This document shows, piece by piece, positions 58,602 to 64,000 of a DNA stretch of 64,000 nt. Both the position numbers and the translations under genes were made by a program. Numbering within the stretch: position 1 is the first letter of the stretch; each line of letters starts with the position of its first letter. The stretch is taken from assembly GCA_028680705.1 (NCBI GenBank), contig JAQUJY010000002.1, forward strand, positions 1 to 64,000. The letters are read 5' to 3'. The notes under the pieces are model-generated. The model made no database searches. It worked only from the letters and a program-made list of their open reading frames with translations, and was not told the DNA's origin. The DNA comes from Bacteroidales bacterium (lineage in GTDB: Bacteria > Bacteroidota > Bacteroidia > Bacteroidales > Tenuifilaceae).

Positions 58602-58628
58602 TGTTAAATAGGATGTTATCAAAATTTC

Positions 58629-59537
58629 TTACTCAATTATCAAACTTCTTATATCCTCTATTTTTTGGCTAATTATGTCAAGATGATACTCTGACATAAT
58701 AACGCGAGATTGGCTATTAATATATGTTAGCTTATTCTCCTCATCAATTATTGGCTCTTTGTAGGAATATGAATAGATAATCCCATCAAACTCGTAGGCT
58801 AAATCAATAAGTTTATCAACAAGCACGGTATATTCTGTCGATTTATAGTAGAGCGGCGAGAGCACCTCAATTAAATTATCAAGCGGATGCTTTTGCTCTC
58901 CAATTCTGTTAATAGTTTCCCTATTGGATGATGATTGGGCTATTGTGGTTAGCAGATAAAGACTCTCAACCCAACCGCCAGCAAGTATAAGTGAACCCAC
59001 ATCGCTCCTGTCATTCTCACGCAAAAAGCCATCTACTCTTCGGTATGAACTGCTAAGTATGATTAGAAGTGAGTCTTGATTGCTTATGTTGTTCTCAATT
59101 TTTTTAAAGAGTTCTGCATCAAAAGCAGAATTAATACCAAGTTCTTCCGACAGTTTCTTTAGCACATTAAGGTAGGCAATTGACTCGGGTGTTCGATTGT
59201 AAATATTGAGATAACTAAGATTAGTGCCGTAAACGCCAAAGTTTAATGCTTTTTTGAAATTGGTATTATACCGTTTAGCATTTTCGGGATTGTTAAGAAT
59301 AGATTCGTTAAAAGGAATATTGTTCGATTTAACTAGCTGTGCAACTTGGTAGGGCGATGGCATGGCAAAAAGAGAACCATCGTATTGTATTAGGAATGAG
59401 ACTGTATCAAGCTCATAGGATTCCCTTTTTGAATTGGACTGCTTTGTGTTGGTTCCCGATTTACAAGACCAAACAAGAAGGGCTAATATGGATAGTAAAA
59501 GGAAGCATATCTTTCTGGTATTCTGATATGATGGCAT
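58629..59537 (-). CDS. Lipoprotein of unknown function in the ABC exporter operon
   Basis: Protein of 302 residues with an N-terminal hydrophobic segment ending in V-W-S-C, an acceptable lipobox, followed by a Ser/Lys-rich linker and a mainly helical domain. I do not recognise a family with certainty. It is the first gene of the operon leading to the ABC exporter, suggesting a periplasmic accessory or substrate-binding role. Confidence 0.72.
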   Translation of the reverse strand: MPSYQNTRKICFLLLSILALLVWSCKSGTNTKQSNSKRESYELDTVSFLIQYDGSLFAMPSPYQVAQLVKSNNIPFNESILNNPENAKRYNTNFKKALNFGVYGTNLSYLNIYNRTPESIAYLNVLKKLSEELGINSAFDAELFKKIENNISNQDSLLIILSSSYRRVDGFLRENDRSDVGSLILAGGWVESLYLLTTIAQSSSNRETINRIGEQKHPLDNLIEVLSPLYYKSTEYTVLVDKLIDLAYEFDGIIYSYSYKEPIIDEENKLTYINSQSRVIMSEYHLDIISQKIEDIRSLIIE

Positions 59538-59614
59538 TTATTTGTTTTTTTGATAAAATTTTATGCAAGTAAAATAAAAAAAGTGACACTTCAAAGCAAA
59601 CAACAGCCTATCAA

Positions 59615-59866
59615 TTAAAGAGGTATACTTATCCGTAATTTCATAAATTTATTCCAACCACGTTTTAGTAGCGACATAATGATAACTTGCGCCTCAACAA
59701 CTGATACAATGAAGAGGTTGTTGCTTGCGTTTACTATGCACCAAAGCAGTTTTTTGCCACTTAAAAAAATGCTTGTGTTTCTGCCTGCTCTTTTACTCAT
59801 GGAAAAGCCTATGGCAAGGCTCACTTCGAGGCAGAGACAAATAATAATCCAATCTATGGTAATCAT
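59615..59866 (-). pseudogene. N-terminal remnant of a sodium:solute symporter
   Basis: An 83-codon frame begins MITIDWIIICLCLEVSLAIG, continues with SMSKRAGRNTSIFLSGKKLLW and then stops. This matches the first helix and the conserved R-A-G-x-N-x-x-x-F-x-x-S-G-x-K segment at the start of sodium:solute symporters, which are normally about 500-600 residues long. The rest of the gene is missing: the neighbouring lipoprotein gene ends its transcript direction only 78 bp further on. I treat it as a truncated relic. Confidence 0.6.
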
Positions 59867-60010
59867 AATTAGTACCTTAAAGGGTGCTTTGTTGTAGACT
59901 TACTAGGATAATATAATATAGAATTAATTCTGCGTTGAAAGTAGTCACTTAACGGCTTTTTTCAAACAATATTGAACGTTTATTTACATGGTAGTAATGT
60001 AAAACTTTTC

Positions 60011-60018
60011 TACTTTTG
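60011..60018 (+). promoter_or_regulatory. Bacteroidota -7 promoter box for the MATE gene
   Basis: TACTTTTG followed by C matches TAnnTTTG and is the same sequence as the box at 50622. It predicts a leader of about 30 nt before the TTG start of the MATE gene. Confidence 0.5.
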
Positions 60019-60051
60019 CAGGCTGTTTAAAAAGAAAATAATCAATCTCTA

Positions 60052-61383
60052 TTGAAAACAACTATTACATACTCCAAGGTGTGGGGTATTGCTTACCCAA
60101 TTATTATTGGTAGTGTTGCACAAAATGTGATAAACGTAACAGATACCGCCTTTTTGGGTAATCTAGGTGAGACTGCTTTGGGCGGTGGTGCTATTGGGGG
60201 ACTTTTTTACATGACCCTGATAATGCTTGGCTGGGGATTTGGGGTAGGTACCCAAATTGTTGTTGCACGTAGGAATGGCGAAGCACAGTACAGACCCATA
60301 GGTAGAACCATTGAGCATGGTTTCCTTTTTCTGATGGCGTTGGCGCTGATTATTTTCTTGCTGGTTAAACTTTTTGGAAACCAGCTGCTGATGTACATAG
60401 TTAATTCAGAGAGCATCGTTAGTGCCAGTAGAGAGTTTATCAATTATCGTATCTGGGGTATTTTCTTTGCTCATACTAACTTCTTGTTCAGAGCCTTTTA
60501 TGTGGGCATTGGTCGGACTAGGGTAATAACCCTAACCACTGTGGTGATGGTTCTTGTTAACGTATTTCTCGACTATTCACTGATGTTCGGTAATTTTGGT
60601 TTCCCAAACATGGGGGTTGGTGGGGCTGCGTTAGCATCGGTTATAGCCGAAATTTCATGTGCGTTTGCATTTATAGCCTATACGTTACTCCGTGTTCCAA
60701 TCAAAAAATATAGGCTTTTCAGTTTTAGGGTATTAAGTTTTCGCTTATTCATGCGTACCCTAAAGATATCAATTCCCATGATGCTACTGAATTTTATATC
60801 CTTCTCAGTGTGGTTTGTTTTTTTCTTGATAATTGAAAAGAAAGGAGAGAGCGAACTGGCTATTTCAAATATTGTCCGTTCTGTTTATGTCATTCTGTTA
60901 ATTCCGATAATGGGATTTGCATCGGCTACAAGTTCTCTGGTAAGTTATGTTATTGGTAAAGGTCGCGAGAGTGAGGTTTTAGGGACAATTGGTAAGGTTT
61001 TGGTGCTTTGTGTTACAGGTGTTCTCCTTATTGTTCTGCCTTGCTCATTTTTTCCAGAGCAACTATTGTCAATCTACACTAAAGATGCGCATCTAATTAG
61101 TATGGGGGTTCCGTTAATTTATATAATTGCTTTTTCATCCGTATTGCTGGGATTCGCCAATATCCTTTTTAGTGGTGTTTCTGGCACTGGTAAAACCAAC
61201 GTTTCATTGAGCATTGAGATATTAGCTTTGGTGGTTTATGTTGGATATACAGCCTTAATGGTTGGATACTTTAATGCAAGTGTTACTGTGGCATGGACAG
61301 TAGAGATACTTTACGCCCTATTGCTTACGGTATTGTCGTTTGCGTATCTTAAATCGAATAGATGGGTAGGCGTAAGGGTTTAG
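60052..61383 (+). CDS. MATE family efflux transporter
   Basis: Multidrug and toxic compound extrusion transporter of 443 residues with about 12 helices, expected to export cationic compounds by cation antiport in the inner membrane. The N-terminus PIIIGSVAQNVINVTDTAFLGNLGE and the mid-protein repeat PMMLLNFISFSVWFVFF reflect the two homologous halves. No ATG lies before the conserved N-terminus, so translation should start at TTG 60052. A -7 box lies 34 bp upstream. It converges on the TPR gene with an 8-bp gap. Confidence 0.92.
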   Translation: MKTTITYSKVWGIAYPIIIGSVAQNVINVTDTAFLGNLGETALGGGAIGGLFYMTLIMLGWGFGVGTQIVVARRNGEAQYRPIGRTIEHGFLFLMALALIIFLLVKLFGNQLLMYIVNSESIVSASREFINYRIWGIFFAHTNFLFRAFYVGIGRTRVITLTTVVMVLVNVFLDYSLMFGNFGFPNMGVGGAALASVIAEISCAFAFIAYTLLRVPIKKYRLFSFRVLSFRLFMRTLKISIPMMLLNFISFSVWFVFFLIIEKKGESELAISNIVRSVYVILLIPIMGFASATSSLVSYVIGKGRESEVLGTIGKVLVLCVTGVLLIVLPCSFFPEQLLSIYTKDAHLISMGVPLIYIIAFSSVLLGFANILFSGVSGTGKTNVSLSIEILALVVYVGYTALMVGYFNASVTVAWTVEILYALLLTVLSFAYLKSNRWVGVRV

Positions 61384-61390
61384 GCAACTA

Positions 61391-63340
61391 TTATCTTTTG
61401 CAGAATCGATGTATTAATAGGTAAGCCTGCTTTATTCCCATTTCGCCTGCTTTGCCCAAGTCGCTACAGGCTAGCTCATTTTCTCTTTGCATCAACCTTA
61501 TTAAGCCTCTGTTGTACCATGCCTGAGCAACATTAGCGTTGTGCTCAATGGCTAATGAGTAGTAAAGTATTGCGTTCTCAAACTGATGCGATAGGGTGTA
61601 TAAGTTTCCTAAATTATATAAGAAGTATGGATTGTTGGGATGCATTTCTATCAATTCCTCAAGCAGTTTAATGGGTTCAGCGAAAGCATCGGATTGATTA
61701 GCAATATCATTTTTACTTACCGTACTAGTGGATGTTGTCATATTGAGCCTAAGTGAACCAACTCTATCTTCAAATGAGGCAATAAACGTAACCATTTCAG
61801 CCTGAGCCACAGCCATATTGTTAAATGCTATCGGATTGTTCGGTTTTAAATCTATAGTTTCTTGGTAAAGTTCAATTGCTAAGTTGAATCTTTTTTGTTC
61901 GCTGTATTCCATAGCTTTGAGTAAATACGATACCCAGCTCGCAGTATTAACAATTGAATCGATGCTCTTAATGCCTCTTTCTGTGGATAGGGTAAGCATT
62001 ATACCTTTTTGCATAAGACCTGCATTGAGCGTATCAATTGCCATAAAACCTTGTGAATAAATGCTCTGCTTTGCCATGTCCGTGGCAATAACCTTGAAAA
62101 AGGGGAGTATATCCACTGGTTTCGACTCATATTCATCAATAAAGGGTATTGATGTTCGGGGTGTAAAATCGGAGCTAAAGGCTATTAGGTTACTAAAGTT
62201 TGATGTTGTATCGGTTAGAGCATTTGTGTGATTGTCGCCATATAGTTCAGCAATACTCTGCGCATAGTTCCTGTCCATTTTCGATTGGTAATAGTTGCCC
62301 AATCGGCCATGGGCGCTGGCTCTTCCCATGTATGCATTGGCAAAATCAGGAAAGAGTTCAATTGCTGTACTAAAATTTTCAATTGCACTGTTATACTGCT
62401 CAAGATTAGTCTGTAATACGGCCTTATTATAGTATACTAGAACATTTTCTGGATTGAGCTTGATGACCCTGTCGAAATCGGCTAAAGCATTTTTAAACTC
62501 CTTAATCTTCCAATAAATTATAGCCCTGTTGTAAATGCTAAGCGCATTGTCGGGTGATATTTCTATGGCGGTATTTATATCTTCCATAGCCAAATTGTCT
62601 TGGTCAATCTCGCTATGGGTTAGGGCACGAAAAAAGTAACTTATCGAACTTAGGGAATCAAGCGATATTGCTTTGTCTAAATCGTCTAGTGCAAGGTTAA
62701 AATTTTTCATTTGGTAGTACAGCCTTCCTCTTTTTCCAAAAGCCTCGGAGTAAAATGGGTTGAGAATGGTGGCCTTAGAGTAATCGGCCAAAGCGCTTAG
62801 CGAATCGCCCTTATACAGTTTTGCGCTACCTCGGTTTAGCCATGCATCAATATTTTTTGGCTGTAGCTGAATTACCTTGTTAAAATCGTCAATAGATTTT
62901 TCTATCCGATTCAACAGCAAATAGGTTATCCCTCTGCTGTAATACCCATCGGGCGAGTTTGGTCTGAGGTCGATTGTAGCCTCAAAATCGCTTAAGGCCT
63001 GCTGGTGTTTTGAAAGGTTGCTAAGCGTAATACCTCGGTACAGGTATGCCTGCGAGTACACAGGGTTAAATTTTATGGATTTTGAGAAGTCTTGTTGGGC
63101 ACCAATAATATCGTTAAGGTTATACTTTGCCACACCCCTTAAAAACCATGCTTCGGCTATCGTTGAGTCAACTTTAATTAAGGTATTTAACGATTGAATT
63201 GCCTGGGAATAATCCTCTGAGCCAATTAGGATTCTGGCCCTATTAAAGAAGTAGTACTTGTTTAGCTGGGCATTTACCGTGCCGCATAAAAGTAAAACGG
63301 TAGCTATGGTTAAAAATGTTAGTTTTAGTAATTGTTTCAC
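61391..63340 (-). CDS. Secreted TPR repeat protein
   Basis: Protein of 649 residues with a signal peptide (cleavage after TVNA) and around ten tetratricopeptide repeats, most between residues 30 and 345, with further repeats at about 475-520 and 560-630. Repeat cores such as AWFLRGVAKYNLN and AYMGRASAHGRLG are visible. The start is probably GTG 63340; a TTG lies immediately before it. Such proteins often act as envelope scaffolds. It follows the MtgA-like gene by 27 bp. Confidence 0.85.
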   Translation of the reverse strand: MKQLLKLTFLTIATVLLLCGTVNAQLNKYYFFNRARILIGSEDYSQAIQSLNTLIKVDSTIAEAWFLRGVAKYNLNDIIGAQQDFSKSIKFNPVYSQAYLYRGITLSNLSKHQQALSDFEATIDLRPNSPDGYYSRGITYLLLNRIEKSIDDFNKVIQLQPKNIDAWLNRGSAKLYKGDSLSALADYSKATILNPFYSEAFGKRGRLYYQMKNFNLALDDLDKAISLDSLSSISYFFRALTHSEIDQDNLAMEDINTAIEISPDNALSIYNRAIIYWKIKEFKNALADFDRVIKLNPENVLVYYNKAVLQTNLEQYNSAIENFSTAIELFPDFANAYMGRASAHGRLGNYYQSKMDRNYAQSIAELYGDNHTNALTDTTSNFSNLIAFSSDFTPRTSIPFIDEYESKPVDILPFFKVIATDMAKQSIYSQGFMAIDTLNAGLMQKGIMLTLSTERGIKSIDSIVNTASWVSYLLKAMEYSEQKRFNLAIELYQETIDLKPNNPIAFNNMAVAQAEMVTFIASFEDRVGSLRLNMTTSTSTVSKNDIANQSDAFAEPIKLLEELIEMHPNNPYFLYNLGNLYTLSHQFENAILYYSLAIEHNANVAQAWYNRGLIRLMQRENELACSDLGKAGEMGIKQAYLLIHRFCKR

Positions 63341-63367
63341 CAACAGATAAATTATTGCACAAAAGCA

Positions 63368-64000
63368 TTATAGTTTTACTTCGCCAATATTGTGCATGGT
63401 TTTTATAACTCTTTGCTGATATTGTTTCATATAGGCCGAGGGCGATGCTGGGTTTCTCTTAAGCGGGCTTGGCAGAACGGTCATCATCAATGCAGCTTCG
63501 TTTTTGGTTAGGGCACTCGCACTTTTATTAAAATATTTTTTCGATGCTGCCTCAATTCCGTACACCGATGGTCCAAACTCAGCCACATTAAGGTAAACCT
63601 CCATTATTCGCCGTTTACTCCAAAGGGTTTCAATAAAAACGGTAAACCCAGCCTCAAAAACCTTTCTGGTCCATGTTCTATTATGCCAAAGATAAACGTT
63701 TTTGGCCACTTGCATACTAATGGTACTGGCCCCTCGAAATCTTTTACCCAGTGTAATATCCTCCTGGGCCTTTCTTATCGACTCAAAATCGAAACCCTTG
63801 TGGGTTAGAAAAAGGTTGTCTTCAGCAGCAATGGCTGCTTTAGCTACATGAGGTGATATTGATTTGATACCAATCCATTGTTGATTAACAGGTTTGAGCC
63901 GAGTGGAATTGTTAACAAAGTACCTTTCAACCATAAGCCAGGTTGTTGTTGGATTAATCCAACGATGCAAAATTATAACGCACGTAGTTGCCATAATGAC
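63368..64000 (-). CDS. mtgA: Monofunctional peptidoglycan transglycosylase, 5' end cut by the window
   Basis: Glycosyltransferase family 51 enzyme that polymerises lipid II into glycan strands. The catalytic motif with Glu is EDNLFLTHKGFD, followed by GASTISMQVAKN and RKVFEAGFTVFIETLWSKRRIMEVYLN, then EAALMMTVLPSPLKRNP. The SxxMQ variant of the usual STISQQ motif is noted. No transpeptidase domain follows, so it is the MtgA type. The visible frame has an ATG at 63994, but the expected N-terminal membrane helix is incomplete, and the frame stays open to the window edge, so the gene is probably partial. Confidence 0.9.
   Translation of the reverse strand, partial: VIMATTCVIILHRWINPTTTWLMVERYFVNNSTRLKPVNQQWIGIKSISPHVAKAAIAAEDNLFLTHKGFDFESIRKAQEDITLGKRFRGASTISMQVAKNVYLWHNRTWTRKVFEAGFTVFIETLWSKRRIMEVYLNVAEFGPSVYGIEAASKKYFNKSASALTKNEAALMMTVLPSPLKRNPASPSAYMKQYQQRVIKTMHNIGEVKL

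Overview
The window is a roughly 40% G+C stretch of a Bacteroidota chromosome, probably order Bacteroidales (inference). The phylum call rests on several things read in the sequence: SiaB/SiaC and LytS/LytTR signalling genes, a TonB-dependent receptor with a carboxypeptidase-like N-terminal domain, clustered FKBP lipoproteins, DUF349, DUF4369 and DUF4080-type proteins, a YidC with a large periplasmic domain, and recurrent TAnnTTTG -7 promoter boxes. I see no rRNA, tRNA, CRISPR array, prophage or intact insertion sequence. It is mostly a housekeeping region with about 53 genes and a few scars of rearrangement.

Layout. 0.1-8.7 kb: ZIP metal transporter, GreA/B-like factor, TlpA-type thioredoxin lipoprotein, DUF255 protein, M13 peptidase, ornithine aminotransferase. 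8.9-15.1 kb, minus strand: TPR histidine kinase, LytTR regulator, LytS-type kinase and TonB-dependent receptor. 15.4-21.8 kb, plus strand: Hsp20, DUF349, pyrG, yidC. 21.9-32.5 kb, minus strand: SiaC/SiaB, THUMP methyltransferase with DEAD-box helicase, S41 protease, guaA, RNase Z, STAS protein and rpsA. 32.8-39.8 kb, plus strand: nucleotide-sugar genes ugd, uxs, rfbA, rfbC, rfbD, then a phosphohexomutase and YjbQ. 39.8-43.3 kb, minus strand: TatD, D-threonine-aldolase-like enzyme, PhnP-like hydrolase and a BASS transporter. 43.4-50.5 kb: RsmI-like methyltransferase, four consecutive FKBP lipoproteins behind a DHH phosphoesterase, ndk, DUF721 and recF. 50.7-64 kb: TPR membrane protein, ribH, radical SAM protein, an exported protein, an ABCG-type exporter operon, MATE transporter, TPR protein and an MtgA-type transglycosylase running off the end.

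Functional themes are nucleotide synthesis (pyrG, guaA, ndk), translation and RNA handling (rpsA, rnz, helicase, methyltransferases), envelope sugar precursors (UDP-xylose and dTDP-rhamnose branches, with no rfbB in the window), and envelope folding and export (yidC, FKBP lipoproteins, thioredoxins, MtgA).

Most notable observations: (1) GuaA has glycine at position 79, where the catalytic cysteine of its glutaminase domain should be; (2) a decayed copy of the last 90 nt of ribH lies 3 kb from the intact gene, ending in a near-perfect 28-nt palindrome at the ABC gene stop; (3) an orphan SiaB/SiaC pair retains Thr68 but has no SiaA or SiaD nearby; (4) an ABCG-type exporter carries a TerB-like and an FHA-like N-terminal region and sits with two exported partners; (5) four adjacent lipoproteins carry seven FKBP-like domains; (6) a remnant of a sodium:solute symporter is present; (7) two inverted repeats exactly 31 bp apart lie in the receptor/hsp20 divergent region. 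I found no convincing wholly new system; the ABC operon and the orphan SiaBC pair are the best candidates for undescribed biology.
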